From Echinicola shivajiensis (GTDB taxonomy: Bacteria; Bacteroidota; Bacteroidia; Cytophagales; Cyclobacteriaceae): 64,000 nt of DNA. The notes beneath the pieces are model-generated. The model saw nothing but the letters and a program-made list of their open reading frames with translations, was not told the DNA's origin and ran no database searches. The position numbers and the translations under genes were made by a program. Within the stretch, counting starts at the first letter, position 1. Every line of letters starts with the position of its first letter. Of this stretch, positions 52,070-62,028 are shown in pieces. The DNA lies in the NCBI RefSeq assembly GCF_018642165.1, contig NZ_JAHHZM010000003.1, positions 310,001 to 374,000 on the forward strand, written 5' to 3'.

Positions 52070-53149
52070 ATGATGTTTTTAATGTTTTTTTTGTTTTGGA
52101 GTTCTACCGCTAGCGCTCAGGAAGTTTGGGAGACCTTGGACGTCCCTTTGGTTTACGGAGCACCTGAGATGGGCTGGGGAAAAATAAATTATCGATTTCA
52201 ACAACCCTATGATCCTGATAAGCCTATCTTGATGATCGTTGAAGATGCGGTGACGCAGTTTTTGGAAGGTCAAGGATTTTCTGCGGAGGCTATGGGAAAG
52301 TTTAATGTATTGCTCATTAAAGGAAGGTATTCCCAGCCAAATTTTGGGTCTTTTCTTTGGCTCGAAGGAGAAGAGCTTGACTGGGAAATGGCTTATAAGA
52401 TCTTTAATATTAGCCAGCAAGTAAAGGATTTGGAAGCAGTCAGAAAATTGGTTTTAAATAACCGATCCATAAGCTTATTGGGAGAATCCTCAGGAGCTGA
52501 CATGGCCCAGCATTATGTTTCCAGATATCCAGATAAGGTAGAGAAAATTTTACTGATAGACCCTTTATTATTGGACCTTCAGCAGGCGATGGGACTAATG
52601 ATTTATAATATTTTGCCCAGTGGTTCAAAAAGTTTCGAAGATGTTTTTTGGGAGTGCTATCAAAAGAAGCCAACTTCCTTCGATAGAGGAACAATAAATG
52701 AGGAATCAAATGAGATCGCTTTGCAGGTTAGGATTTTTGAGCATCTTTATACCTTTTTGGATACCAAGGCTAAACTGCCATCGCCTCTAATTTGGTTGGG
52801 TGAAAAAGGTGCTTCATTAGTGAAGTTCTACAAAAAAGCACCCTTTTCTGTGGAGGGGATCCATTATGATCATTTAAGGGATTTTAAAGGTAAGGCACTG
52901 GTATTATCTGGTGAAAAAGATAAACTGGTAGATCATCGTGTGGATCAAGTTTTAATATCCTATTATGCAGATGGTTCATTCTTTCTTATTAATGATGAAC
53001 ACAGGCTTCCTGCTTTTCAAAACAGCAAATATTATCATGATTTGTTGGTTGGATTGCTGGGTGAGGATATCCAGAAGAAGCAAACTATTTACAAAAAGTT
53101 ATGGGATGAGGGTTGGATTTATCCAATTGGAAATAGACGAGAGTTTTAG
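52070..53149 (+). CDS. Exported alpha/beta hydrolase
   Basis: 359 residues with a short signal peptide ending STASAQ. Alpha/beta-hydrolase features: ISLLGESSGADMAQHYVSRYPDKVEKILLIDP with nucleophile Ser140 in G-E-S-S-G, then KALVLSGEKDKLVDHRV (acid residue region) and NDEHRLPAFQ (His candidate). The N-terminal strand block DKPILMIVEDAVTQFL fits the fold. Substrate unknown; esterase or peptidase activity is possible. It precedes the sulfatase by 94 bp on the same strand and may share its transcript. Confidence 0.8.
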   Translation: MMFLMFFLFWSSTASAQEVWETLDVPLVYGAPEMGWGKINYRFQQPYDPDKPILMIVEDAVTQFLEGQGFSAEAMGKFNVLLIKGRYSQPNFGSFLWLEGEELDWEMAYKIFNISQQVKDLEAVRKLVLNNRSISLLGESSGADMAQHYVSRYPDKVEKILLIDPLLLDLQQAMGLMIYNILPSGSKSFEDVFWECYQKKPTSFDRGTINEESNEIALQVRIFEHLYTFLDTKAKLPSPLIWLGEKGASLVKFYKKAPFSVEGIHYDHLRDFKGKALVLSGEKDKLVDHRVDQVLISYYADGSFFLINDEHRLPAFQNSKYYHDLLVGLLGEDIQKKQTIYKKLWDEGWIYPIGNRREF

Positions 53150-53243
53150 TATTATTGGTCTGTTTGTCAAAATATTATCAAGACCTTACCGGAAAGCTGT
53201 TTCATATGTGAAGCAGTACAATGATCCAAAAAACCGTTAACTT

Positions 53244-54617
53244 ATGAAACCTCCCTTTACTTTTCTTCTATTTACCTGCCTTTTCTTATTCGTCTTTGAG
53301 TCTTTGGAAGCCCAGTCTGTGACCAAGCAACCAAATATTATAGTGGTTTTTGCTGATGATTTGGGCTATGGTGATCTGGGTTGTTTTGGGCATCCCACCA
53401 TCAAAACTCCCTATTTGGACCAAATGGCACAAGAGGGCATGCGCCTTACACAGTTCTATGTGGGGGCCAATGTTTGTACACCTAGCAGGGCCGCCTTAAT
53501 GACCGGTAGACTGCCAATCCGTTTTGGAATGGCAGGGCATAAACGAGGAGTACTTTTTCCAGATTCATCTACAGGAATACCCCAGGAAGAACTGACCATT
53601 GCTGAAGCTTTAAAGGCAGAAGGATATGTTACAGGACTGATAGGTAAGTGGCATTTGGGGCATCTTCCAGAGTTTATGCCCAATAACCATGGATTTGATT
53701 TTTACTATGGCATACCTTATTCAAATGACATGAGGCCAAATAAAGCGAAGAATAATAATCGACCTCCTTTGCCATTGTATAGGAATGAAGAGGTTATTGA
53801 AAGAGGTGTAAATCAGCATACCTTGACCAAAAGGTATACCCAAGAGGCAATCAAATTCATTGAACAAAATAAGGAGCAGCCCTTTTTTCTTTATTATCCT
53901 AATAACTTTCCACATGTACCTTTATATGCCTCGGAGGATTTTGAAGGAAAAAGTGAGCGAGGAATTTATGGGGATGTGGTTACAGAGTTGGATTGGTCAG
54001 TAGGCCAGATACTGAAGAAACTCAAAGAACTGGGTTTGGAGGAAAATACCTTGGTGGTGTTTACCAGTGATAATGGTCCGTGGTTAACACAAAAAGAAGC
54101 AGGAGGCTCTGCAGGTTTGTTGTTTGAAGGTAAAGGATCCACCTATGAAGGAGGCATGCGGGTGCCTGCAATAGCCTGGTGGCCGGGTGTTATTGCGCCC
54201 GGACAGGTCAGTACTTCTTTGGTTACGAGTATGGATTTGTACCCAACTTTCATGCATATGGCTGGAGGAGATGTGCCCAATGATCGTGAAATGGACGGGA
54301 CAGATTTGATGCCTATACTTGGTGGAAAACAAAAGGAAGTAAGGGAATTTGTTTATTATTATTTCCATGATAAACTGCATGCGATCCGCAAAGGTCCCTG
54401 GAAAGCCCATTTTACCACCAAGCCATCTTATAGCAGTGAAAAGCCGGTAAATCATGAGGTGCCTTTATTGTATAATTTAGAGCATGATCCTTCTGAAAAA
54501 TACAATGTCAATGATCAGCATCCAGAGATTGTCCGGGAAATACAAAAAGCCTATGAAGAGCATATAAACAGTTTTACCCCAGCCCCATCAATAATGGAGG
54601 GTATAATAGGGGAGTAA
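53244..54617 (+). CDS. Type I sulfatase (S1 family), secreted
   Basis: 457 residues with signal peptide (to about Ala23). PNIIVVFADDLGYGDLGCFGHP holds the metal Asp pair. Cys78 in ANVCTPSRAALMTGRLP is the formylglycine site (CTPSR form). GLIGKWHLGH, NFPHVPLYASEDF and VVFTSDNGPWLTQKEAGGS follow, and HDPSEKYNV ends the domain. It resembles the N-acetylgalactosamine-6-sulfatase/arylsulfatase A group in length and motif order. It removes sulfate esters from glycans in the periplasm or outside. A terminator lies 160 bp downstream. No maturase gene is found in the window. Confidence 0.93.
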   Translation: MKPPFTFLLFTCLFLFVFESLEAQSVTKQPNIIVVFADDLGYGDLGCFGHPTIKTPYLDQMAQEGMRLTQFYVGANVCTPSRAALMTGRLPIRFGMAGHKRGVLFPDSSTGIPQEELTIAEALKAEGYVTGLIGKWHLGHLPEFMPNNHGFDFYYGIPYSNDMRPNKAKNNNRPPLPLYRNEEVIERGVNQHTLTKRYTQEAIKFIEQNKEQPFFLYYPNNFPHVPLYASEDFEGKSERGIYGDVVTELDWSVGQILKKLKELGLEENTLVVFTSDNGPWLTQKEAGGSAGLLFEGKGSTYEGGMRVPAIAWWPGVIAPGQVSTSLVTSMDLYPTFMHMAGGDVPNDREMDGTDLMPILGGKQKEVREFVYYYFHDKLHAIRKGPWKAHFTTKPSYSSEKPVNHEVPLLYNLEHDPSEKYNVNDQHPEIVREIQKAYEEHINSFTPAPSIMEGIIGE

Positions 54618-55046
54618 AGACCTTTGTTAACAAAAAAGAATGACCTTATGCAATAGCCATTTGATTCTTCGTTATAGTATTAAGCACTTTATTAAAAGCA
54701 GGATTGACAACCTAATTAAGCCCCGCTTGGTTTTGTTCTTACATCAATAGGAGGAAACTTAAGGGGGGACTAACAGAAAAGAGGCGAGTCCATAACTCGC
54801 CTCTTTTTTATTAATTGCAATTTAAAAACTGAACTAATGAGGCTGATTTTGAAGTAGTTTTGGCCCTTAATAGATTTTTCATTGGATATTATTGGCAATG
54901 TCATTTAGTTGTCGAATTTACAGAGATGTCAGAACGATCGGAATCGAGTTCCGGTGTCTTCCCCTTGGACTCCCTGTCCTCCCAAAGGCAGGCGCTCAAG
55001 GTGACCTTGTGCCATGCTTCACTTAAGGACATTGATATTATTGGGT
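54618..55046. other. Intergenic region between convergent genes
   Basis: 429 bp holding the bidirectional terminator at 54777-54809. The remaining 200 bp before the Gfo/Idh gene include a locally GC-rich stretch (54940-55020) with no homologous gene that I can see; a frame at 54860-55132 overlaps the next gene and is not credible. Confidence 0.5.
54777..54809. terminator. Bidirectional rho-independent terminator
   Basis: AAAAGAGGCGAGT (54777-54789) and ACTCGCCTCTTTT (54795-54807) form a 13-bp stem with a 5-nt loop and T-runs on both strands. It ends the sulfatase transcript and can also stop the convergent oxidoreductase transcript. Confidence 0.9.
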
Positions 55047-56405
55047 TTAAGAATAAGGGTGCTGATATCCTTCTCTGTACGCTCGCTTCAGTAATTTGTT
55101 GGCCTCTGGATCATTTGGAATTGTTTTGTTGACAGGATCATAGCTAAGTGGTCTGCCCAGTTCCATGGATAAATTTGCCAGAATACACGAGGCAGAAGAT
55201 ATATGTCCCTGTTCAATATCTGCAATAGGAAGATGCTTGTTTTCTATGGCACTTAGGAAATCACGCATATGATTACGTGTGGCAGGAGCTGCATGAAGTT
55301 CAATGTCTTTTTCTTTAAGATCTTCCGGATATTTTTCTTTTTCGTATACCACATCCCCGTGGATGGTTTCTCCTTTTCCTTGAGGGACAAAATCGTATCT
55401 GCTAACACTGGCCGAAAGGGTGCCTTTCTCTCCATATAGTTTAAAGGACCAAGGGTAATCAGGATCAGCGGGGGTCCCCCAAGAACGGTGCTGCCAAACA
55501 CAGTTTAGCTCATCATATTCAAATATCGCGGATTGGGTGTCTGTAATATTTGATTTGCCTTCTTTCTGAACATATATACCACCTGTAGAGCTGATTTTGG
55601 TAGGCCATCCCAGATCCAGCATCCAGCGTACTGTGTCCAACATATGGACGCACATATCACCCATGATCCCATTTCCGTACTCCATAAATGTTCTCCACCA
55701 CCTTCTGTGTGGAATATCATCATATGGTCTTAAAGGGGCAGGGCCTGTCCATAGTTCATAGTCCAAAAATTCCGGAACAGGTTTAATCTCTGGGTTGCCA
55801 TTTGCTCTCATATGATAATAGCAGCACATTTCTACATGGGAAATTTTTCCCAAAAGCCCCTTGTCGACAATTTGTTTTTTAGCCTCAATGAGGTGCGGAG
55901 TACTTTTCCTTTGCGTGCCTACCTGTACTACCTTATTGTAATTTCTTGCTGCGGCCAGGATGGCTTCTCCTTCCAAAACATCTACACTGATGGGCTTTTG
56001 TAAGTATACGTTAGCACCTGATTTGATGGATTCAATGGCTTGAAGGGCATGCCAGTGATCTGGTGAGCCTATCAGTACGATGTCAAACTGGTTTTCCTTA
56101 AGCATTTTGCGGTAATCTTTATAAGCTTTGGGTACTTTACCCGAGCGTTGTCTTTCGCTGACTAGTTTTTGGGCATTTTCCAAATGACGACTGTCCACAT
56201 CACAAAGGGCCACCACCTCCAAGGGAGTTACCTGAATCAATTTAAAAAGGTCACTGGTGCCGTACCACCCACATCCGATGAGCCCAACTTTGTAACTTTT
56301 ATCAAAATTGGGAATGCTCATTCCCATGACGCCAAGTGAGGTCAGGGCTAGGGCTGCGGTGCTGCCTTTAATAAAGTGACGGCGGTTAAGGTTTTCTAGG
56401 GGCAT
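55047..56405 (-). CDS. Secreted Gfo/Idh/MocA-family oxidoreductase
   Basis: 452 residues. The twin-arginine signal NRRHFIKGSTAALALTSLG (7-25) indicates Tat export in folded form with bound NAD(P). The Rossmann motif is VGLIGCGWYGTSDL (about 40-53). VYLQKPISVDVLEG supplies the catalytic Lys of the family EKP motif, as QKP here. VQVGTQRKSTPHL and a long C-terminal domain with WWRTFMEYGNGIMGDMCVHMLD, which includes the His, complete the signature. Such Tat-exported members act on sugars or glycosides, some by an oxidation-elimination cycle. It is divergent from the DUF4861 gene and close to kduI/kduD, suggesting uronate-rich glycan use. Confidence 0.9.
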   Translation of the reverse strand: MPLENLNRRHFIKGSTAALALTSLGVMGMSIPNFDKSYKVGLIGCGWYGTSDLFKLIQVTPLEVVALCDVDSRHLENAQKLVSERQRSGKVPKAYKDYRKMLKENQFDIVLIGSPDHWHALQAIESIKSGANVYLQKPISVDVLEGEAILAAARNYNKVVQVGTQRKSTPHLIEAKKQIVDKGLLGKISHVEMCCYYHMRANGNPEIKPVPEFLDYELWTGPAPLRPYDDIPHRRWWRTFMEYGNGIMGDMCVHMLDTVRWMLDLGWPTKISSTGGIYVQKEGKSNITDTQSAIFEYDELNCVWQHRSWGTPADPDYPWSFKLYGEKGTLSASVSRYDFVPQGKGETIHGDVVYEKEKYPEDLKEKDIELHAAPATRNHMRDFLSAIENKHLPIADIEQGHISSASCILANLSMELGRPLSYDPVNKTIPNDPEANKLLKRAYREGYQHPYS

Positions 56406-56668
56406 TTTATTTCTTGGGTTATTGTGAAACGAAAAATTCCGATTTAATATCAGAGGATTGTTTAATGTAGCTGAAGATAAATGGTTTGGGACAAAAATAA
56501 AAATAGCTTATTATAATTGGAATTTTTGGGCATTAGGTGGTCAAATAGATCAATCTTAGAGGGCTCAGGTTCATTTTGACTTTAATCTATCCTACAAGCT
56601 TGCACTTTCAAAAGAGTAGCCTTTTATTAGCAGATAATTTAAAAATAAGAATTAAACAGACCAGTTTT

Positions 56669-57916
56669 ATGATTGATAATGTCAGGTTCCCTATTTTGAC
56701 CAAAGCCTCAAAGTCTAAAAAAGGATGGATGGTTTTGACGGGATTTGTTTCCATTTTGTGTTTCTCATCTTGTAATTCAGGATCAAAGGATTTCACTGAA
56801 ATTGAAGTTTTCAATCCAAGTGAGGTAATCAGAAAATCTGCCACTATTGAATTGGAGGCTGATAAGTTTCAACCTTTGATAGATCAATATGGGCCTGATA
56901 AATTGGTCATTGAAGATATTCAAACTGGCACAAGTCTGGTCAATCAATGGATAGATCTTGATGGCGATGAGAAGATGGATCAGTGGTTGTTCCAAACAGA
57001 TTTGGAATCAGCGGAAACAAAGCGGTTTTTGGTGAGACCGCTAAAAGAGGGAGAGAAGCAACCCCAATCCGAAATAAAGACTTTTTCGAGATTTGTGCCT
57101 GAGCGAACTGATGATTATACTTGGGAAAATGATAAGGTGGCTTTTAGAACTTATGGACCAGATGCCCAACGCAGGATAGAGCAAAAATTACCTGATGGTA
57201 CACTTTCCAGTGGAATAGATGCATGGTTGAAAAGAGTAAACTATCCGATTATAGACAAGTGGTATAAGGAGAATGATGAGAAGAAGGGAGCCTATCATCA
57301 GGATACAGGTGAAGGATATGATCCTTACCATGTAGGATCCTCTAGGGGAATAGGAGGCGTAGGTATTTGGGAAGAAGATTCTTTGTATACTTCAAGAAAC
57401 TTCGTTAGCTATGATAGGATTGCTGTAGGGCCTATAAGAACAATGTTTGAATTAAAATATGCTCCTTGGGAAGCAAATGGGCAAATGGTTTCTGAAACCA
57501 AAAGAATTTGTTTGGATCTGGGTAGTAATCTTTGTCGTTTTGAGTCTTTTTTTGTCAGTGAGGGTGACCTGGATAATGTAACTGTTGGGATCACCTTACA
57601 TAATAAGAAAGGTGAAGTTTTGATAATGGAGGAAGAAGGAATTATGCGTTATTATGAGCCTATTGATGATAGTATGCTTGGACTTGGGGTGGTCATGGAT
57701 CCCAAAAATGTGAAAGAGATTTTGGATCATAGGGTAGAATATAAAGATGGAAGTCAATTGCTTATGGTAGCAGAGCCTAAAGATCAATCAGTGACTTATT
57801 TTGCAGGATTTGGATGGGATAAAAGTGGACAATTTGCGAATTCAGCAGATTGGGATCACTATCTTCAGCAGTTTGCCAAGAAGTTAAAATCCCCTTTAAA
57901 GGTAACCATCAAATAA
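56669..57916 (+). CDS. DUF4861 family lipoprotein
   Basis: 415 residues from the ATG at 56669; an ATG at 56729 is also possible. Both lead into LTGFVSILCFSSC, a lipoprotein signal. The body has DUF4861 features: EIEVFNPSEVIRKSATIEL, LVNQWIDLDGDEKMDQWLFQTDL, AFRTYGPDAQRRIEQ, RGIGGVGIWEEDSLYTSRNFVSYDRIAVGPIRTMFELKY and VTYFAGFGWDKSGQF. DUF4861 proteins recur in pectin-related loci with KduI/KduD; an enzymatic role on unsaturated uronates is suspected but not settled. The kduI gene follows on the same strand after 306 bp. Confidence 0.85.
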   Translation: MIDNVRFPILTKASKSKKGWMVLTGFVSILCFSSCNSGSKDFTEIEVFNPSEVIRKSATIELEADKFQPLIDQYGPDKLVIEDIQTGTSLVNQWIDLDGDEKMDQWLFQTDLESAETKRFLVRPLKEGEKQPQSEIKTFSRFVPERTDDYTWENDKVAFRTYGPDAQRRIEQKLPDGTLSSGIDAWLKRVNYPIIDKWYKENDEKKGAYHQDTGEGYDPYHVGSSRGIGGVGIWEEDSLYTSRNFVSYDRIAVGPIRTMFELKYAPWEANGQMVSETKRICLDLGSNLCRFESFFVSEGDLDNVTVGITLHNKKGEVLIMEEEGIMRYYEPIDDSMLGLGVVMDPKNVKEILDHRVEYKDGSQLLMVAEPKDQSVTYFAGFGWDKSGQFANSADWDHYLQQFAKKLKSPLKVTIK

Positions 57917-58222
57917 TTGCGAGTGGATCAGCTCTTAGGCCTTGCCATATCAGGGATTTAGCTGAGTAAAAATGGTTAGGATAAAATGACCAGGCTTTTG
58001 GTATTCATTTTCCCCTGATTATTATTAGCTTTGTTTTCTAAGGATCTTAGAAATTGCAATTCCCAAACTGATCCAAGTAGTTTGAATATTTCTTCCAATC
58101 ATAATTCGTAGAAGATAAACTGAATTCAAAATAGTGATTTCAGTTTTATTTTGAGGAGTTGGGTAATCGATTGCACAGATTTTGAATTTTGAAATAAATC
58201 ATATAAATAAACATTAGAAAAT
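57917..58222. other. Intergenic region between DUF4861 gene and kduI
   Basis: 306 bp of AT-rich sequence with no gene. It probably carries a kduI promoter; the motif TAnnTTTG is not clearly present and no terminator hairpin is obvious. Confidence 0.45.
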
Positions 58223-59062
58223 ATGCATACGAACATCGTAACGAGACATGCCTCGCATCCTGATGATGTAAAAGGGTATGATACCCAAAAGCTAAGAGAC
58301 CATTTTCTTTTAGAGAATATATTCCAGGAAGATCAGATTACAGGTGTTTACACAACTTTTGATCGTCTGATTGTAGGAGGGATAGCTCCTGTTAATAAAG
58401 CTTTAGAGCTTGAGACTGTAGATCAACTTAAGGCGGAGTACTTTTTGGAAAGAAGGGAATTGGGGATCATTAATGTAGGTGCTCCAACTTTGGTTACCGT
58501 AGACGGTACAGATCACAAATTGAACACCAAGGAAGCATTATATATTGGAAAGGGAGTGAAAGAGGTGATTTTCAATCCTTCAGCAGAAGGTAAGACCTTG
58601 TTATATTTCAATTCTGCTCCAGCACATAAAGCTTATCCTACAAAAAAAGTAGGTTTGGAAGACGCTGAAAAAGTGGAGTTGGGTTCATTGGAAAACTCCA
58701 ATCATAGAATCATCAATAAGCTGATTGTTAATAGTGTGGTAGAATCCTGCCAGCTTCAAATGGGCATGACAGAATTGAAACCAGGAAGTGTATGGAATAC
58801 CATGCCTGCGCATACCCATGACAGAAGGATGGAAGCATACTTCTATTTTGATTTGGCTGACGATGCTACTGTATGCCATTATATGGGGCAGCCACAAGAG
58901 ACCAGACATATCTGGATGACCAATCACCAAGCAGTGATATCTCCGGCCTGGTCCATCCATGCAGGTTCCGGTACTTCTAATTATACCTTTATTTGGGGAA
59001 TGGCCGGTGAAAACCTGGACTATGGAGATATGGATAAAGTGGCTCCGGTAGACATGAGGTAA
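58223..59062 (+). CDS. kduI: 5-dehydro-4-deoxy-D-glucuronate isomerase
   Basis: 279 residues, the usual length. The cupin metal site is visible as MPAHTHDRRMEAYFYFDL (His197, His199, Glu204) and PAWSIHAGSGTSNYTFIWGM (His246). It converts 5-keto-4-deoxyuronate, formed from unsaturated uronates after pectin or glycosaminoglycan lyase action, to 3-deoxy-D-glycero-2,5-hexodiulosonate. kduD follows after 85 bp and takes that product. Cytoplasmic. Confidence 0.96.
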   Translation: MHTNIVTRHASHPDDVKGYDTQKLRDHFLLENIFQEDQITGVYTTFDRLIVGGIAPVNKALELETVDQLKAEYFLERRELGIINVGAPTLVTVDGTDHKLNTKEALYIGKGVKEVIFNPSAEGKTLLYFNSAPAHKAYPTKKVGLEDAEKVELGSLENSNHRIINKLIVNSVVESCQLQMGMTELKPGSVWNTMPAHTHDRRMEAYFYFDLADDATVCHYMGQPQETRHIWMTNHQAVISPAWSIHAGSGTSNYTFIWGMAGENLDYGDMDKVAPVDMR

Positions 59063-59147
59063 ATGTCTTAGGGCGGTTGCAAATCAATCGAAGATATAGA
59101 CTTACAGCATTTCAAAACAGCATAACCAAATAACTAATAACCAATCA

Positions 59148-59936
59148 ATGAAAGATTTATTTGACCTGACAGGAAAAGTAGCTTTGGTAACAGGGGCTAC
59201 ACATGGTCTTGGAATGGCCATGGCCAAGGCATTGGGGAAAAGCGGTGCCATTCTGATAGTAAATGGACATACACCGGCCAAAATGGAAGCTGCCATCAAG
59301 ACCTATAAAGAAGAGGGAATAGAAGCCCATGGATATCTATTTGATGTGACCAGTGAGGAAGATGTGGATAAAAACATCTCTGATATAGAAGCCAAATTCG
59401 GTACAGTAGACATTTTAGTGAATAATGCAGGAATGATCCAAAGGACCCCGGCCATGGAGATGGAAGTGGCTGATTTTGCTAAAGTGGTGAATATGGACCT
59501 TGTTTCTCCTTTCATTATGGCTAAAAGGGTTTCCAAAGGTATGAAAGAAAAAGGAGGCGGTAAAATCATCAATATCTGCTCCATGATGAGTGAATTGGGT
59601 AGAAACACTGTTTCCGCATATGCTGCTGCTAAAGGGGGCTTGAAGATGTTGACCAGGAACCTGGCCACGGAATGGGCCAAGTATAATATTCAGGTAAACG
59701 GAATCGGTCCAGGTTATTTTGCTACAGAGCAAACTGCGCCAATCCGCGTGGATGGACATCCTTTCAATGATTTTATAGTAAGCAGAACTCCGGCAGGAAG
59801 ATGGGGAGATCCTGAAGATCTTCAGGGAACGACTATTTTCCTAGCAAGTAAAGCCAGTGATTTTGTCAATGGACAGATTGTTTATGTTGATGGAGGAATT
59901 TTGGCTACTATTGGTAAGCCTTCTAATGAAGACTAA
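59148..59936 (+). CDS. kduD: 2-dehydro-3-deoxy-D-gluconate 5-dehydrogenase
   Basis: 262-residue classical short-chain dehydrogenase. KVALVTGATHGLGMAMA (10-26) binds NAD(H), DILVNNAGMIQRTPAMEM carries the NNAG motif, and the catalytic set is Ser in IINICSMMSE plus Tyr/Lys in SAYAAAKGGLKML. The end DFVNGQIVYVDGGIL is typical. It reduces the KduI product to 2-keto-3-deoxy-D-gluconate, which enters the KDG kinase/aldolase route. It ends at a strong hairpin. Confidence 0.95.
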   Translation: MKDLFDLTGKVALVTGATHGLGMAMAKALGKSGAILIVNGHTPAKMEAAIKTYKEEGIEAHGYLFDVTSEEDVDKNISDIEAKFGTVDILVNNAGMIQRTPAMEMEVADFAKVVNMDLVSPFIMAKRVSKGMKEKGGGKIINICSMMSELGRNTVSAYAAAKGGLKMLTRNLATEWAKYNIQVNGIGPGYFATEQTAPIRVDGHPFNDFIVSRTPAGRWGDPEDLQGTTIFLASKASDFVNGQIVYVDGGILATIGKPSNED

Positions 59937-59950
59937 GGATTAACTGATTT

Positions 59951-59996
59951 GAAAAAGCCCTTTCAGTCTTGTTGCTGAAAGGGCTTTTTCGTTTTT
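59951..59996. terminator. Bidirectional rho-independent terminator
   Basis: GAAAAAGCCCTTTCAG (59951-59966) pairs perfectly with CTGAAAGGGCTTTTTC (59975-59990) across an 8-nt loop, with T-runs on both sides. It serves kduD and the convergent lipoprotein gene. Confidence 0.92.
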
Positions 59997-62028
59997 AATT
60001 TTTCACATATTTCCGAGATGGGTATGGGCCGTCATCAAATTCATTATAAGTGATATGGAAATTGAGGGGATAAGTAAGGGCATTATTTTTAAGGTTCACA
60101 TCGTAAGTACGATAGCTCTCAAAGCCATAATGCCAGAAACCATCTTCGGATAGAAAGTATCTTCCATCCCGCTTATATATTTTCCAAGAAACATTATAAT
60201 AAGAGTTTCCATTTTCATCTGTTCCATCTCTATTAGGGGAATTTGGACCTTCAACGATATAACGCCCTATACCTCCCTCATACAACTCTAGGTTTCTGGG
60301 ATTGGGGTCCGTTATTCCTTCATTGATTCCATAAACTGACCAGTTCCCTACAACTGCTTTTTCATAGATGGCTGTTGAATCAATTTCTTGGACATTTAGT
60401 GTATAGTTGACGAAATCTATATCTTCTCCTTTACTGTTTTTAATAGAGGATTTAATGGTTTGTCTGGACTCTTTCCCAGCAGTAAACCTTATTTTTGCCA
60501 ATCCTGTAGTATTTATACTTGATTTGCTTGATGATAACTTGCCATCACCTTCGGTTACTTCCCAATGGACTTCCACACCATTTGGGAAAGTAGTATTGTC
60601 AGCAGAAGGGAAGTCCAACTGTCCTTTCACATCTAAGTCTATTTCATCATCTTGGTATATCTTTTCTGTTTCTATTTTCTCATTTTTTGTAAGGCTAAAG
60701 CAAGGGTATATTTTGCCATTGATTACCTGCCTACAAATACTGATATCGTTTAGAACAAACATATCCCCAAATAACTTACTTGTGATAAACACTGCCTCTG
60801 ATTTGGCATATAAATTTAAAAATGAAACCAGTTTTTTAAGGTATACTTCTTTAGCGGTGGTACTGCTTCCTGGAAAGTTGCTGAACATATCTGTACAAGC
60901 CGCCATAGATTTTGAGGAAGATTTAAATAGGCTTGTCAGCTGATCAAGGTAAAACTCGGTAGTTAATTTATCTGCATTTATGGCGTCGACAATAACGTTG
61001 GATGTTGCGTCAAAAATTTCGTTCAGGCACCCTTGATCAAAAATATTGGAAATTTCCAAAGTAGGGATTTCGATACCAAAGCTTTTAAGGATTACCGCAT
61101 GAGAAACGGCGATATTATAGTAGGCCGCTTCCATCGAAAGACTCGTATTCAATAAATTGGGACTTGTCGGACTGCCGAATTTTATGGGGTATTTACTCTC
61201 CAAAGGTAATGGGATTTCCAAGTTGGGGCCTGCGTTAAAAACCGCATCAGTAGCGCTACCTGTGATGGCTGCCCAAATACTCGAGAGAGAAGGGAATGAT
61301 ACTGAATTTCCAGGCAAGATCAAGTTGTCAGTAATGGACGAACCATCATGAAAGACTTCTACTCCCCAGGCCGCTGTTGTTGTCCCGTCATTTCGGATGG
61401 TCAAGGTATTATTGGCAAAACTCAATGAAGGTTCCACTAAATAATCCACTTCTGGAAGGAGGGTGGTCCGGTCATTAGGGGAGCTTGTTTCTGAAGAGAT
61501 AATGGCCTTGTTGAGAACTTGAAAAGCACTCTGGACACCTTCATTGGTTAGAGGCGAGACGCCATTCTCCAAAGCAACCTGAACTGCTTCATCCAGCTTG
61601 TTAAATTCTTCCATTTGACTGATTTCATCCAGGATTTCCTTGAGTTTACCCTCTTCAACATAAGCTGTCCAAGGAGCAAGTGCAACAATGGCCCTTGCAG
61701 TAGTCCAAGAATTGATAAGCTCACCATCATCACTATTGTATTTGGCCAACATTACTTCTCCATTTTGATTCTCAACAAAGAGAAACTGCTTGTCAATCTT
61801 GTTTTTAGCAACGGTGAATTCATTATCACCATATAGCTCATAACTTCCGGATGTGGAGGTTACAGATAGCTTTTTGGGATCCATGGAAGGGGGCAATTCC
61901 ACTGAGCCCGAATACTTTTCTTGACCTTCTTCAACCGTGATATTTTTTAGGTCCGGTTTGATATCTTCATCTTTGCTACATCCTAAACTGCAAATAATGA
62001 GAGCAAGAACAGTTAAAAATTTTTTCAT
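59995..62028 (-). CDS. Large lipoprotein with Ig-like domain, hypothetical
   Basis: 677 residues from the ATG at 62028, which gives a lipoprotein signal (LALIICSLGC); the frame extends upstream but has no signal there. Residues about 20-200 are mixed, and the central region is helical (around 330-470). A bacterial Ig-like domain (about 480-590) is marked by EVHWEVTEGDGKLSSSKSSINTTGLAKIRFTAG. The last 100 residues (VGNWSVYGINEGITDPNPRN..YYNVSWKIYKRDGRYFLSE) look like a lipocalin-type beta domain. I do not recognise the protein as a whole. Exported and lipid-anchored, with a possible surface or binding role. Confidence 0.75.
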   Translation of the reverse strand: MKKFLTVLALIICSLGCSKDEDIKPDLKNITVEEGQEKYSGSVELPPSMDPKKLSVTSTSGSYELYGDNEFTVAKNKIDKQFLFVENQNGEVMLAKYNSDDGELINSWTTARAIVALAPWTAYVEEGKLKEILDEISQMEEFNKLDEAVQVALENGVSPLTNEGVQSAFQVLNKAIISSETSSPNDRTTLLPEVDYLVEPSLSFANNTLTIRNDGTTTAAWGVEVFHDGSSITDNLILPGNSVSFPSLSSIWAAITGSATDAVFNAGPNLEIPLPLESKYPIKFGSPTSPNLLNTSLSMEAAYYNIAVSHAVILKSFGIEIPTLEISNIFDQGCLNEIFDATSNVIVDAINADKLTTEFYLDQLTSLFKSSSKSMAACTDMFSNFPGSSTTAKEVYLKKLVSFLNLYAKSEAVFITSKLFGDMFVLNDISICRQVINGKIYPCFSLTKNEKIETEKIYQDDEIDLDVKGQLDFPSADNTTFPNGVEVHWEVTEGDGKLSSSKSSINTTGLAKIRFTAGKESRQTIKSSIKNSKGEDIDFVNYTLNVQEIDSTAIYEKAVVGNWSVYGINEGITDPNPRNLELYEGGIGRYIVEGPNSPNRDGTDENGNSYYNVSWKIYKRDGRYFLSEDGFWHYGFESYRTYDVNLKNNALTYPLNFHITYNEFDDGPYPSRKYVKN

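Noticed and set aside
54860-55132. A 90-codon frame
   Set aside because: It overlaps the end of the Gfo/Idh gene on the other strand and has no protein-like pattern.
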